Shown: positions 32,975 through 44,904 of the stretch, in pieces
Layout of the letters: each line of letters opens with the position of its first letter
How positions within the stretch are numbered: the first letter of the stretch is position 1
The notes under the pieces: generated by a model
Databases searched by the model: none
What the model saw: the letters and a program-made list of their open reading frames with translations, nothing else
What the model was told of the DNA's origin: nothing
Assembly (NCBI RefSeq): GCF_025399195.1
Contig: NW_026252116.1
Coordinates: 217,370-281,369, forward strand
Length of the DNA stretch: 64,000 bases
Direction of reading: 5' to 3'
From: Umbelopsis ramanniana AG
Taxonomy: Eukaryota; Mucoromycota; Umbelopsidomycetes; Umbelopsidales; Umbelopsidaceae
Made by a program: the position numbers and the translations under genes

Positions 32975-35790
32975 TCAGTCATTCTTGAACGATGCTTGGA
33001 TGGTGCTTATCGCTGACTCCACCTCCAGTTCAGGTTGTTTATGCTCCATCCAAAACGACTCGTGCTCTCCAACTTCTTGTTGCTTCTCTCCAATTTCCTT
33101 TGCAACGTATTCATCTTCGTTGGCAGCGGTTCTATCAAGCCATCTCTTCTTCAGCTTAAACTCCTCCTGTCGCGCCACAGTGTCGGCCCAGGTGGGTACC
33201 AATGTGATCGCATAGCGGACAATAAATCGAATAAAAACATAGATATGTTCATTGGCCATAATGGCCATGATAGTGAAAATGGGAGTCCAGGGTGAATGTG
33301 TGTCCGTTGACGATCTAAAGAGATACGCAAACGATGCTGTTGTGATGGATGAGAGCCACACCAGTGTTTGCTACACAACACAGCCAGATAAGTAACATTA
33401 TTGACCCGGATATCCGCTGTCGTCTATCTTGAACCACCTACCATATTTCCTAACCATGGTCCAATACTTTCTGCTCTCCGAGGGATCGGTCGCCTGTCAT
33501 ATGAAATAAATTGCTGATTAAATACCACTACCCTCTTTTTTCCTTTGCTGACGCCAAGAACAGCCGGGGGCTATGTACCTTGTATATTTGCAAACCTTGA
33601 TAGCGTCACCTCTTAATTCAATGATATTGTTGATGAAACAGCACAAGGCCGTCAAGGGCCATACGGTCGAGAAAACGCTAACGTAGCCGAACTATGGACG
33701 GTGACAGTTTCATGATGAGTAATGACAACGAGGGCCCATATTATATCCAACGTTGCAAGCCGCCCACTGGAACTGATTGATTCCGCTTACCTGTATCACC
33801 ATCTCAACATAATCAGTGTAGATATTATACTCTTCCATGGCAACTTCTTTGTTGACCTTTTGCATGAAGGCCCCTTCAGCTTCTGTCATTTTTGGTGCGG
33901 TGTCTAGATCCTTGCTATTTGGATCCCCCGCCTTTGTACCAGACGAACGTCGTCCATTTCCATTACCTCGCTTCAAGATGGACATGATTTTGGGTTGCAC
34001 GATAGCCATGATGCGGGGAAGAATCATTTCCGTGAAAAACCCAACAACCTGACCAGTAATAATGAAATAGATAAGTTGTGCCTTGAGTCGTTCAGTTCCT
34101 ACTTTCTGATGGTTATGTTGAATATTGAAAACATCCAAGTACGGCAAAAGGTGGTCCCCGAATGGAATGTATACCCAGGCTGTGATGAACTGTGAACAGG
34201 CCATGAAAGAGAAAATGTCCCAGTTTAGTATATCTTGGTCTGTTTGTTTACGGTCTTGAAACTCAATCCCTTCGATCGTTTCCTTACCAAAGACAAATAT
34301 CCGACCAAGAAGTTGGCAACAAAGATTTTTTGAGTGTAGCTATACTCCCAGCTGGCCTCTGTCTTATGATTTTCCCAGTCATTCAACGCTTTGACCCACT
34401 TGGTGTAGAAGCCAGACATGGTAGGAATAAGCAGGACATATCCTATGGTGGGTGCGTAATGCTTTTTGGGTTGCGCAATGGGTTAGTCGGAAACGAACGC
34501 ATGATGATGACATTATGTACCCCCCCGCACTTACCAAAAATCTGTGAAAGGGACCATTGTAATATTCATGCAAGAACACCTCCACTGCGAAAACAAAGCC
34601 CACGACAAGACTGAGGCCAGCAGCAGCGATAGCGACACCTGGGACAGTGACAGCGCGACGTATAAACAGTTTCCAGGGAGGGCAGTAAGGGACCAATTCA
34701 CCCGTGATCTCATCTGTGACCATCTTCTCGCCAGTGAATCCAGAATGCTGTTTATCATGTTTGGAGTAGTTGCGAACGCCCCATTTGACAGCCAGATTAC
34801 GCTCTTTGCGTTGCCAGACTTCGAGATAAACCACACTCCACAACATGACCAAAGCACCGTATACGATGTTGAATGTATTCTTCAGCACAAAATGTGCGAC
34901 GATGCCCATCGCTGCGGGCACGGACAGCCATAGCAAGTAGTTTTGCAAAAAAGCAAAATAAAATGCCAACTTTTCTCCAAAATGGTCGCGAATCAGCTGC
35001 AAGTCGTCTTCTTGAATGAACCACTTGTGGCTCCAAGATTCAATCCATTTCTAAAATAGAATGGGATTGCTTAGTATGACGAGGACACATCTAGACGTAG
35101 TATACTAGGACTCTACATGTATATAGTCCACATACCTTGTTGAGCTCATCGTTATGAAGTGGGAATATGCTCTCAACATACTTATCCACTTCTGGAGAGA
35201 TATTAGCACCTCCTTCATTGGCAGGCGAAGTGATGATCTCGTATACGAGACGAAGACGTTCAGCCTCGGTGAGTTTGTGACCGGCATCTAGTGCTTCCTC
35301 GTTCTCATGCTCATGATCGTCCAGCGTATTGACGCGAACACCAATCAGAAAATCGTGTAATCTGATAATAAAAGATGATGTTAAGGTAAGGACGTCATGT
35401 TTCAACAAAAAAAAGAAGGAATCTCTGGCGGAAGCAGAGTCAATAGCGCCACAACCCGTCATTCTCTCAGACATACCGTGACTGATACAAGTGCTTCTTC
35501 AACACCGGCCAAGGACAATAAACGAACACCAAAATCGTATCAGGTTCAGTTCCTTCCCTAACCTGATACATCAGGTTGGAGTTTAAAAGCTTGGCGCTTA
35601 GTTCTTGAAAGCCGTTGGATACAGAGGTTGCTAATGACTCTCTGGTCATTCCTTTCTTAGGCGCCGTCGGGTATCGAAAGAGAATAACATAGTCGACGAC
35701 GGTGTTGGAGATACCAGAGGTGTACTGCTTAGAACTTGTAGGGAACAAGTGTGAAAACTTGCCAGTGTTGACTAACCCTTGATCCGCCAT
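32975..35790 (-). CDS. Anoctamin/TMEM16-family membrane protein (Ist2/ANO10-like)
   Basis: Eight exons: 35790-35477, 35361-35136, 35050-34535, 34461-34288, 34189-33791, 33691-33579, 33493-33442 and 33370-32975, giving 729 aa. The cytosolic N-terminal domain is followed by hydrophobic segments starting at FYFAFLQNYLLWLSVPAAMG. Family hallmarks include YAPTIGYVLLIPTMSGFY, FITAWVYIPFGDHLLPYLD, FGYVSVFSTVWPLTALCCFI followed by NNIIELRGDA, and PIPRRAESIGPWLGNM. The C terminus is charged. Fungal anoctamins act as lipid scramblases or as ER-plasma membrane tethers (Ist2). No obvious long Ist2-type basic tail is present, so a scramblase or tether role is open. An acceptor at 34462 was needed to keep frame. 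Confidence 0.92.
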
Positions 35791-35955
35791 TAGCAAATGG
35801 AGAGAGAACGAACGTTTAAGCGGCTGGCTTTTTTGTTTGACCTCATGTTTTTTTCCTTTCTGGTCTGAAGGCGGTGATTTTTCCAGATCGACGTTTTGGT
35901 TTTATTGGGAAATTTTCCAATCTCAGTCGGCCCGCAGGTTCCTGGTTGGCAAAAC
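35791..35955. promoter_or_regulatory. Bidirectional promoter anoctamin / histidine phosphatase
   Basis: Only 165 bp lie between two divergent ATG codons, so a shared promoter is likely. No TATA box was recognised. Confidence 0.5.
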
Positions 35956-36852
35956 ATGATCATTCTCACTTTGGTCAGACAGTGAGTAGCCGTTCTACGC
36001 AATGCACGGGTTCTGAATTTAACTAATGCTTTTCCAGTGGTGAAAGTACCGGAAATAAAGCTAATAAATGGCAGGGTATAACTGATGCAACGTAAGTGTT
36101 TCAAGAGTTGGGGTTCACGATGCATTCGACATTCTGACACAGTGACTGCGGATCTCGGCCAGTTTAACAAATCATGGCATGCGCCAGGCTGAACTCGCTG
36201 GAAAGGCACTGAAAAACAGACAGGTAGAGCACCAAAATGCCACTACGAATGAGGAACACATACTTTCATTTACCAACCATTGTAATAACAGTTTTCAGCT
36301 ATAATTTCCAGCCCGCTACAGCGTGCTTACCTTACCGCTGAGGCGATATACAACGAGCAGGCTGTTAAGCCACCATTCACTACAGATGAAAGGCTAATGG
36401 AAGTCCATATGGGTGCTTTTGAAGATAAGAATTGGAATACTCACAAGATGCCGAAGGTGGATGGGGTGCCGTATCGTGAACAGCGTTTCCCAGGAGGCGG
36501 CGAATCGAGACATGATGCGTATTTGCGAGCATTAGCGTTCCTGACAGACCTGTTTGCAAAATATTCTGTAATGTCCGTGCCACCTATTCATATTTTGATT
36601 GTGGCCCACGGAATGTTTTTGAGAGAAATGTCGAACGCCCTTCACAACTTGAACCGGTTACCTTGGAACGACATCCGTTGGCACAATACCGCAGTCACTA
36701 CGTTTCAGATCACGAAGGGCCGACTAGAGCTTATAGAGCAGAACAACACCAGCCATCTGAAATCCCTTCAACGGCAAAGAGGTGGTATAGGGAGTTCAAG
36801 CCATGATCGACATCAACAGACGCTCGGTCAATACTTTGGCAAGACAGCTTAA
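35956..36852 (+). CDS. Histidine phosphatase (phosphoglycerate mutase-like)
   Basis: Four exons: 35956-35981, 36038-36091, 36163-36223 and 36292-36852, giving 233 aa. The N terminus MIILTLVRHGESTGNKANKW contains the catalytic RHG (residues 8-10). SSPLQRAYLTAEA and a second histidine in IVAHGMFLREM complete the active site of the phosphoglycerate-mutase-like superfamily. The WQGITDATLT start is typical of fungal broad-specificity sugar-phosphate or fructose-2,6-bisphosphatase-like enzymes; exact substrate unknown. Exon 1 is only 26 nt. Confidence 0.9.
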
Positions 36853-36944
36853 CCAGCTGTGTAATGTTTATTATACCTTTTTCACAAAGGCATGCATGTT
36901 TAATTGTACAGTTTGAAATAAAGCAGCCAGTCAGCTAATAGCAT

Positions 36945-37886
36945 CTATTCGTTATTATCAGCATCCTGTCCTTCATTTGCATTATCGGTATTTCGCTTTT
37001 CCATTCGCTTCAGCCGTTTCTTCTCTCGCTTATTGTCCTTGGCAACATCTTGTTGAATCTTATCGAGAAGGAGATTGATTTGCGTACCCATTTTGGGTTG
37101 ACCGCGCGAATTTCTTGCCATCATCTTTCCTCGAACTTCTTTGCGTTGCTTGTAGTATTTTGCTCTACCCTTTTGCTGCTCTTCCTTCTCCTTTTTCTTC
37201 TGTTCCAGCTCTTGCTGTGCAGCCTCTTTGGCGTCTTTCTGCTTTAACACTTCCTTCTTGAACGGGTTTGGTTTCCTATATGGATAAGATGCATTGACTT
37301 TAGGACAGCACTGAATAGAGTTCCACTATTAATTTGATACTTACGATCCCTTATTTCGTCTACTCCTCGTCGAGTCTCCAGCACCTTCATCACTATCCGA
37401 GCCATCTTCTTCTGCTGAACTAGATTGCTCGTCCAAATCATGGACCTTTTCGTCGCCGTCATCTCTTTTTCGCTTCGTAGACGATGTACCGTATTCTACT
37501 ATATTTCCATCTTCGTCTATTGTCTTCTCACCAAAGATCTGATAGCCATTGTCAGTTATTAAGTAGCATAGTGCGTCTGAATAGCTAAGGTACTGACCTC
37601 CTTGACATAATCTGGCGTCTCTAAACTTGCATCTTCCCTTGAAAGTTGTTTGTAATAATCTTTTTTGACCTTAGCTTTGTGCACTAGTTGATCCTTTATC
37701 TTTTGTGCTGTGATTCGTCGTTAGCGTTAGATCTCGATCGACAGACAATCCACTGCGAGAATGAGTAGCGTGACATGTCTTACCTCTTCCTTTGTATGCA
37801 TGGGATCCACTTCTTGCAGCTAAATGGAACCCTTTTCCGCCTCTGTTTCCTGGCTTTCCGCCCCCTCGAGTACCTTTTGGTGGCAT
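36945..37886 (-). CDS. rRNA-processing protein FYV7/CCDC59 family
   Basis: Four exons: 37886-37784, 37707-37598, 37538-37345 and 37275-36945, giving 245 aa. The protein is highly charged. Its N terminus is Gly/Lys/Arg-rich (MPPKGTRGGGKPGNRGGKGF), an acidic middle follows (SSAEEDGSDSDEG), and a long Lys/Glu/Gln coiled coil leads to GQPKMGTQINLLLDKIQ. This last motif is the signature of the rRNA_processing (PF08524) family of yeast Fyv7 and human CCDC59/TAP26. Fyv7 is a nucleolar 40S biogenesis factor, and the same role is inferred. About 240 aa matches CCDC59 length better than yeast Fyv7. Confidence 0.88.
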
Positions 37887-39193
37887 GCTAATAGCTGAGG
37901 TTTTTGACTGTGAAGGTCACTTTTCTCAAATTTTTTGGGAAAGAGTTCAAGGAGGACAGTCACAATTTCCTTGAATGTGGGCTCGCTGCAAACCATCAGT
38001 GCACGTGATCTGACATTGAGAAACCATTGTTTTATGCGTTAGCAACGGGAGGTACAACGACGAACGACTTCAGTTCGAAGCGCCTGGCCCTTCAAGTGTT
38101 CGAGGACTTTTCAAGTATCCCCCATTTCAATAGTGTACACATTTTTTGTCGAACTTCTAACTTGCTATTCATGACCCACCACTTTCATAGGCTGTCCATC
38201 TCAACAACTTACAAGAGAGTGCCCATTTGATACCGATGTCTCTCTTGAATTCATACCTCAAAAATGGTTTTCTTCTAAGCTAGTCTGTCTATATTATTAA
38301 CCCATAACCGTGTTGCTCTTCGGAATGTCGTATTGGCTATGAATCCCCCCCCCACCCACGATTGGCCCACTAAAGCAGTCGACAGGTTTCTCCACTGTCT
38401 TCTAAACCACAGGTTCTGCGGTTTCCAGTGGCAAAATCCCCAGATTTAAAAAACCTTTTGAACAAAAATTTGATGAGGTGGGCATTGAGCGGAATGGGAG
38501 CAATTGAAAGCAGTCAGCCCTGGTTTTTGCTCTATGGTGTACCTTAGGTCTTGTTCGTCCCCTGACACCTACCAAATAGAACTTTATTTACGTCCAAAAC
38601 TAGAGATTCTATCCATCGGATGGGACTATTTGCTCGCTCGCTGCTACATCAAGTGAAGGAGTCACTTGCGCCAGGCGCTGAAGGGTTGAAGGTTAACCAA
38701 GATGTTCTAGGCACTCCCACTTGGTAGGCGGTCAATTGACAAGAGGAACGCGAAGGTTTGGTTCACTTGCCCCTTTAAATGTATGGTCCCCAAGGGGGTT
38801 GGTATCCGTAGCTAACAGCGAAAAGGATGTTACCCTCGTTGAAGCACAGTTGAGTATGACCGTGTAAGCTGTATACGGCATTGAAGAAAAGATAAACAGG
38901 CTATCACATGAAATATCATTCACAAATGGTTGTATTATTAAGTTGTAAAAGCAAAAACGGAGTGATAAATAGTACAGTGGTTGAGTCCAATTAGATAGTT
39001 GATTATATTGTTGTGTGCAATGATTGAGAGGTCTGTTTATGCAGATATGATTGACTGTGGATGCTTTGTGAACGGTGTGGTATTTTGGTGCCAAGACGAC
39101 GTAATGGTGGAGGTGGAGAGTGGCGCATTTGATACCGTATGATATCACAGAGTTGAACACTAGCCGATTCGTCCACGTTTTGCTCGACCTCAT
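37887..39193. other. Intergenic, 1.3 kb, no gene recognised
   Basis: Lies upstream of FYV7 and downstream of the SH3 gene. It contains a short C-run near 38347 but no credible coding region. The ~150-codon frame at 38732-39193 (minus) is an uninterrupted 3' UTR extension of low-complexity composition and was not accepted. Confidence 0.55.
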
Positions 39194-40368
39194 TCAATAC
39201 CAATCGAGCACTTCGCGAGATGCCGGCGTAACGCAGATTAGTGGGAAAGCGCCTTTCTGTCCGGTGGTGATGTTGACTCCAACTCCCCATCCATCATCAA
39301 ATGCCACGGTCGAAACAATGATATCGTTTTTCTTCAGACTTAATTCATCCGGCTGTGACGGATAATACTGGTGAATGACAGTATGAAACTCATTCTCCAA
39401 TTTGCTGATCAGGCCGACTGAGTCAGTGTCTCGTAAAGCTGCTGGCGTGATAGTATCATGTGTTTGATAGTCAGTCCTACTCAGAAACGACGGTGCCGTA
39501 CTAAGTTTTTCTCCGACGCATGCGGTTTCAGTTCTGTCATCGGCGGATTGGTAATGAGTTTGCTGCACTGACTTTGACCGTCGATAATAGAAAACTGCGG
39601 CAACAAGGAGTAGCAAGCACAACACGATAGCAATGACTATGCCGGCAATGGCTCCTTTAGACAACCCGTGGTCTCCTCCATCGCATGCTATCTTGGAACA
39701 ACATAGGTCGCCATTGGCTGCGCTAGACTGGCAGTATGTGCAGCCATCCCCTTGCGAAGGAAACCCTGGAAATATATAGGTAAAAAACATGAGTTGGTGG
39801 TACTGGATAGACGGTCAAGAGCTACTGAACAGGTAAAATTACCACAGTAATCCGGTTCATTCACCATGCCCAGCATACAGCTGGCAGTAGCATTCAAGGC
39901 AGGGTCAACTAGGCACTGTTGCGAATAGGTATCAATATAATTTGAAAGCGTGGTTGATGGCATGGTGGATTGACATTGTGATTGAACCAACGTTTTGACG
40001 GCTTGTACTTGCTGATTGCATGTATTTTGACATAATGAGGGAGGTGACACTTGGTACATAGCGTTGCATTTTTCAGAATCGTCATTCTCATTGACTATCA
40101 GCTGGCAGATGACAGACATCGTGTAGCGAGCATAATATGGTTTTGTAGTACAATTAAATTGATCCCAAAATGTTGTCTGCACATAATTGTGAACCGCATC
40201 ATCGAAAGCCGTGATGTTCCACACTGGTTGCAACCAGTCAAAAGCAGGTTTAGACATACCAGCGTAGTATTGAGCGAATGCTGGACAGGCAGTCGAACCA
40301 GCCAATGGTAGGCACCAACCCCATACCAAATCTGGGATGAGCAATAAAGTGATGAACCAAAAGGTCAT
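39194..40368 (-). CDS. Secreted-Cys domain / single TM / cytosolic SH3 protein
   Basis: Two exons: 40368-39843 and 39765-39194, giving 365 aa. A signal peptide (MTFWFITLLLIPDLVWGWCL) precedes a Cys-rich extracellular domain of about 195 residues with more than ten cysteines (QFNC, SEKCN, LCQNTCNQQ, DYCG, CTYC, DLCCSK). A TM helix follows at about 205-230 (GAIAGIVIAIVLCLLLLVAA) and a C-terminal SH3 domain at about 300-355 (HQYYPSQPDELSLKKNDIIV, DDGWGVGVNITTGQKGAFP). The ALYDY-type signature is replaced by HQYYP. Fungal proteins with this order occur in Mucoromycota and resemble a sensor or adhesion receptor linked to the actin/polarity machinery. Ligand unknown. Confidence 0.85.
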
Positions 40369-41434
40369 GGAACGCCACCAGGTTAAAGCTGAAGAACAAA
40401 GAAAAAGGAGAAAACTGTCAACCGAAGGACAATGCGCAAGAAAATAGAAAGTCAAAAAAAATTGTGACCGGCGGAGTGCTAAATGAGGTCAAATCCAACT
40501 GGCGCCTAAAAAAAGATTTTCTTGTTCGTGGCCATGCTTACGTGCCTGAAACAGCTCAATGGTAAGCGGCATTGTATCAATGTTGACCACCCACGGATCA
40601 ATTGAAGTGAATGCTAACGAATGGCTAGAGCATGAGAGTAAAGTTGTGATCTGCGTGACGATAGATCCAAAGTTACGACAACATGGCAATTATAAAGGGC
40701 AGACTGGACATTAAAGTGATACCTATATATGGCGGAAAATGGCCGCAACTGAACACAAGATGACTTCTTTTAAGCGTCATAGAATAACAGCGATTAAAAT
40801 CCCGTAGCGTCAGTCCCAGGATTACTGCACTGAACGTTTTAAAAATCAGTAGGATACAGTACATAAGTTGAATTCCATTTAGCACTCCCTTACTGCGGAG
40901 GTGTGTGAATATATTTATCTTTTATATGAGTACCCTGGAGGAGGTAATAGAGAAAAAAAGGTGATACATATATAATTTATGACATGATACGCCAGTGAGT
41001 GAAATGAAATTGTGTAAGCGTTGCCGTTTACAGAGAAGACAGAGAAGCCCTGCCCGTTCCAAAATGGCTTGCGGGAACAACGGTTCAACACGCAGCAAAC
41101 TTTTTCGGTTTCCATAGAAAAATGCACTGTTTGAAATGCCGCAGGTACTAGTAGGATGGCCTGATTTTGTACCTTTACGGGTAATTATTTTGGATCTTCA
41201 ACACGTAACCTTAAAAGTAAAAATAAAACAGAATTACGTCTACGCGCAGGAGTTGAACCAGCAACTCCAAGGTAGACCGAGTTTATTCAGGCAAGGGAAA
41301 CAAAGCAAAATAAGGAGGAGAGAAGAAAAAGACAGAGATGACAGAAATTTATAAAAAAAATGAAAAAAAAAGAAAGCAAAGAGAAAAGGGAATAGAGCCG
41401 GTCCCCAAACGTGTACGTCCAAGTCGAATTAGAC
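40369..41434. other. Intergenic, 1.1 kb, no gene recognised
   Basis: Region between the 5' end of the SH3 gene and the 3' end of the C2H2 gene. It holds a perfect 7-bp hairpin at 41249-41268 and an A-rich tract at about 41340-41390. No coding signal is seen. Confidence 0.55.
41249..41268. repeat. Perfect hairpin (GGAGTTG / CAACTCC)
   Basis: Arms of 7 bp with a 6-nt AACCAG loop. It lies about 170 bp beyond the stop of the C2H2 gene and could shape its 3' UTR. It superficially resembles a tRNA T-arm but no cloverleaf forms. Confidence 0.6.
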
Positions 41435-42460
41435 TCAGGGGTGTGCTGGATGAGTGGTTCCTCCGCGGTAACGCTTGGTTTGGCGGCCCATTCGATGTAC
41501 TCGAAGATGGCGTCGCATATTACTTTGCACGCTAAAACGACGGCCACAATTGGGAGCATCGCATACAAAAGGACGTTCGCCAGTATGAGTATAAGTATGG
41601 ATACGTAGAGATGAAGGCCGCGAGAAGGCCTTTTGACAATAAGTACACTGGTATCGGTTGGGTCTTCCATTACTATCTACACCCAAATTGACACTGCTGC
41701 TGCTGCTGCTATTAGATGGTGAAGGAGAACGTTGGTCCTCTTCATCAATTTCATCTTCATCATTAGAGTCTGAAGGACTATTGGGAATAGTGGTGGTATC
41801 GACGACGGTATTAGAAGTAAGGGCAGACTTTGTTCGAGTGGGTGAAGGGGCGATGGTCTTGAATTTAGAAGACGGTGAGGAGGAAGGGGACGATTGTGAG
41901 GGAGGCCACGAGGGATCGGTGTAGAAGTCAGCCGTGTTAGCCGAAATGGCTCGTCTATGTTGATACAAGTGCGGAGCAGCCAAATAAGGCGCCGATGGGC
42001 GTGCTGAGAACAGAGAGGGTGCAGACGACGGGTATGGGTGTGTATAGTCAGAAAATGAACGAGCATGAGAGTGTTGTCGTGTACGTGAATAATTCAGGCG
42101 GTGGTCAGGTTGTAACATGTAGCGAGTGTCGGCCGAATTGGATGGCTGTGGAATAGCAGTAACTGATGGGTATTTTTGGCGACCGGAAATTGAAAGGCCT
42201 TGCATATCTACAGGCAATGCATTGACAGGCGATAGGTCGTGCGGAGGGTGTACGGGATAGGGTGGTGCTGCAAGTGAAGGAATGCTGGCCGAGAGATTGC
42301 TGCTACTTGTTTGGTCATCTACACAAGAGGAACGGAAGTGATTAGCTTGCATTTGGACTGCACCCCCGAATTCCCGCTGATTCGTACCATTGGGAACAAA
42401 TTCATTGCCTTGCAGCAGAAACTTGATGGACATCAACTTGGGTTTGTTATCGTCTGTCAT
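41435..42460 (-). CDS. C2H2 zinc-finger transcription factor
   Basis: A single exon of 341 aa. Residues 1-280 are low complexity, rich in Ser, Pro, His and Tyr. They carry short motifs (PSLAAPPYPVHPPHDLSPVN, HSHARSFSDY) and a poly-Ser run encoded by a CTG-type (complement) repeat. Two tandem classical fingers follow at about 285-335: YQCTYCQKAFSRPSSLRIH and FVCDAPNCGRRFSVQSNMRR, joined by HTGERP. Both C2H2 sets are intact, so DNA binding is expected. The fingers resemble those of many fungal regulators (flbC/Msn-like) and no orthologue can be named. The 5' leader is extremely CT-rich (42500-42585). Confidence 0.9.
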   Translation of the reverse strand: MTDDNKPKLMSIKFLLQGNEFVPNGTNQREFGGAVQMQANHFRSSCVDDQTSSSNLSASIPSLAAPPYPVHPPHDLSPVNALPVDMQGLSISGRQKYPSVTAIPQPSNSADTRYMLQPDHRLNYSRTRQHSHARSFSDYTHPYPSSAPSLFSARPSAPYLAAPHLYQHRRAISANTADFYTDPSWPPSQSSPSSSPSSKFKTIAPSPTRTKSALTSNTVVDTTTIPNSPSDSNDEDEIDEEDQRSPSPSNSSSSSSVNLGVDSNGRPNRYQCTYCQKAFSRPSSLRIHTYTHTGERPFVCDAPNCGRRFSVQSNMRRHLRVHRMGRQTKRYRGGTTHPAHP

Positions 42461-43860
42461 GGTTGCGTATCTGCTGCTATGTATAGGATATGTAAAGGAC
42501 TGGAGAGAGAGAGATAGAATAAAGAAAAGAGGGGTAAAAAAGAAAAAGAAAAAAGTGAAAGGAAAAAGGAAAGGATGGAGCTGTTCTCAGCATCGGTGAC
42601 CCTCCTACATTTTTTTTTTTTCTTGGCTGAGTGCGAGTGCATTAATGCAACATGTCCGCACTTCCCAAAATCGTGCTTCACCGATCATAACGTTGTATGA
42701 AAAGGCGTACGAGCTTTAAGCCCAACTTGCGCTTGAAGGAATTTTTTGGTTGAACTATTCTATACAACTTTTTAACCAAAGCTCCAGCCAGTTTTATTAG
42801 ATACACCATGGCCTCTGTTGTCGTTTCCTACGCAGTTTTGCTTCTCAGTACACAAAGTTATGGGCCTATTTGGGAAGTTCGTGCCTGATTGGCTGTAGGA
42901 CTTCCAAAATTGCAAAAGTCTCAGAATTGTGCACCTCATCCTAACATTTCATCAGCGATCGTTGCCATAAATCGATCAAAGCTATAATCAGTTATAACAG
43001 TCGTCGTTCAAAGCACTGATCGAGAAGCCGAACTCTCAAGCTAAGAGAGATATTATATGCTTTTTTTCCCTCACATATACTCATGTGTGCATAAGTAGCA
43101 GCTCTGCAAAACGCTACTGAGCGATGCAGCAGAGGCAAAGAAAAAGGGGGGAGGGGCGGAAATCCGTCCGAAATCAGTCCGAAGGAACTTTTAGCTCCAT
43201 TCACTGTATCCGAAAGAAAGTTTGTGTGCACGCATCAAGAAAATCTTGAAAGAGAAACCGATGAGTCACAGGGTTGCAGTCGGCAATAGACAAACCCGTT
43301 TTTATAACGTTAGGTCGTAGTAGATAGAAAACGTTTGCACATTCCATTCATATCAGTATCTCATACGTGTTTTGTACCCTTTTGCATCATTTCCTTGCGA
43401 TAAAATGACAAGAGTAAACATGTTGGGATCTTTACATGCGATATTCTACCAAACTACTGGATTTTAGTGTATGGTCGTAATGTTACGACTATGACTATGC
43501 TTGCAGACATCCATATTAGGCGGCCACTAATTAAATGGCCGAATCATGCCACACTATGTGGCTGAAGGTAAATCCCGCTGTCCAGTTTGATTTCAAATTC
43601 ATGCCTCAGAACAGCAATGTAATCTACAATCTAGTCTGACCGGACAAAGACACACACTTTAAAAAATTGACAAAATTGTCACTGGAAATATGTATTAGGA
43701 TCGGTTTTTCTTATTTGTACTAAAGTGTACTGAAATTTAGACTATGCCTGGTCCTACTGCTAATCACAGGTTATGTCAACCAATGATTCCGAACATACAA
43801 TTCTTAATTCAGCGTCGAAGGCAGAAAGAGTAACGGTTACATAAACGGCGTCATAAAAAT
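42461..43860. other. Intergenic, 1.4 kb, no gene recognised
   Basis: The C2H2-proximal 130 bp are almost pure purine on the plus strand (pyrimidine-rich leader on the transcribed strand). The rest is unremarkable AT-rich DNA; no credible reading frame or RNA gene was seen. Confidence 0.55.
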
Positions 43861-44904
43861 TTAAAAGGCGAGGACGGAAGCGGCACCAGCAAGCAAAGCA
43901 ACCATGGCGGCAGAGGAAACAACCTTCTCACCAGCACTCTTTGCGGCAGTGGTGCTAGCACCAGCGGCAGATCCTGATGCGCTGACGGAAACATTGGAAG
44001 CAGCGCTACCAGAGGGAAGAGCCATGGTGGCCATGGAAGCAGAAGCAGAAGCAGAAGCCATGGTGGCAACGGAAGAGACAGCAGCCTTGGTAGAGACGGC
44101 GGCAGTGGCGACGGCGGAAGTGGCGACGACAGAGGTAGGGGCAACGGAGCTAACGACCTTTTGTTGAGCCTGTATAGACACATGGGTCAGTATGAGTAAT
44201 TGCAGCCAAATCAATGAAGTATCATATCACTTACGCAAGGCTTGGTCATGCAAACGCAGTAACTGAATTGTGGAAAAAAAAAGATGTTAGCAAAGAGACA
44301 TAAGTTCGTTATAGATCACTGTCTCATCATGTTGCTTACGGCTTGCCGGTATCTGGATATAGTATAGATTGGCATGGTTAAAGCAAAGTCATAAAAAAAG
44401 AATATATAAATGCACACGAGATGAATTACCGAGATTGTCACAAAGCTGTATTGAGATCAAATATCATACATATATTCAGGTTAGACAAGCTATTCAAATG
44501 TTGCAGAAATTCAATAGTGATTGATTTGCACTTACGTGATCGCCAGCGTGGTGAAGACCTGGGTTCTAGTGTATCGGAAATTCAGTAACAAGTTGCAAAA
44601 CGTCTGCCCAAATATTAATGTTTCACAACAATACCATAGTGTAGAATGCGTCAGGAGTCAAGCTGAAGCTGGCAGCGATGCCTTCACAACCATCACCATC
44701 CTTGACTAAATGCACAAGTTAGTTTTTCGTTTTTTTTTATATATATTTCGATCAAAAACAGTTGCTCAGTGAACACAAATGCATTTGTGCTGATCCAACG
44801 TGTCGGTTCTTACTGGTGTAGGTCTGGAGACATCCAGCAGCGGGTCCTGAAGCAGTGACGACGGCAGCAAGGGCGGTAACAGTGACAAGAGCAGCGAATT
44901 TCAT
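43861..44904 (-). CDS. Secreted LysM-domain protein, probably GPI-anchored
   Basis: Seven exons: 44904-44814, 44705-44635, 44565-44536, 44445-44430, 44352-44340, 44262-44235 and 44169-43861, giving 185 aa. A signal peptide (MKFAALVTVTALAAVVTA) is followed by one LysM of fungal type. It reads CLQTYTIKDGDGCEGIAASF, then LTPDAFYTMNPGLHHAGDHL and CDNLDTGKPYCVC, with paired cysteines. The remainder is an Ala/Ser/Val/Thr-rich stalk ending in a hydrophobic segment (AAMVALLAGAASVLAF) with no following charge, as in GPI signals. LysM binds chitin or chito-oligosaccharides. A wall-anchored role, or a secreted effector role, is inferred. Exons of 13, 16, 28 and 30 nt are unusually small. Confidence 0.85.

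Noticed and set aside
38732-39193. 153-codon minus-strand frame downstream of the SH3 gene
   Set aside because: No domain, no signal of coding bias, and it lies where a 3' UTR is expected.
41240-41300. tRNA-like GGTTCAACTCC sequence on the minus strand
   Set aside because: The T-stem has a mismatch and no matching acceptor, D or anticodon arms are found within 80 bases.
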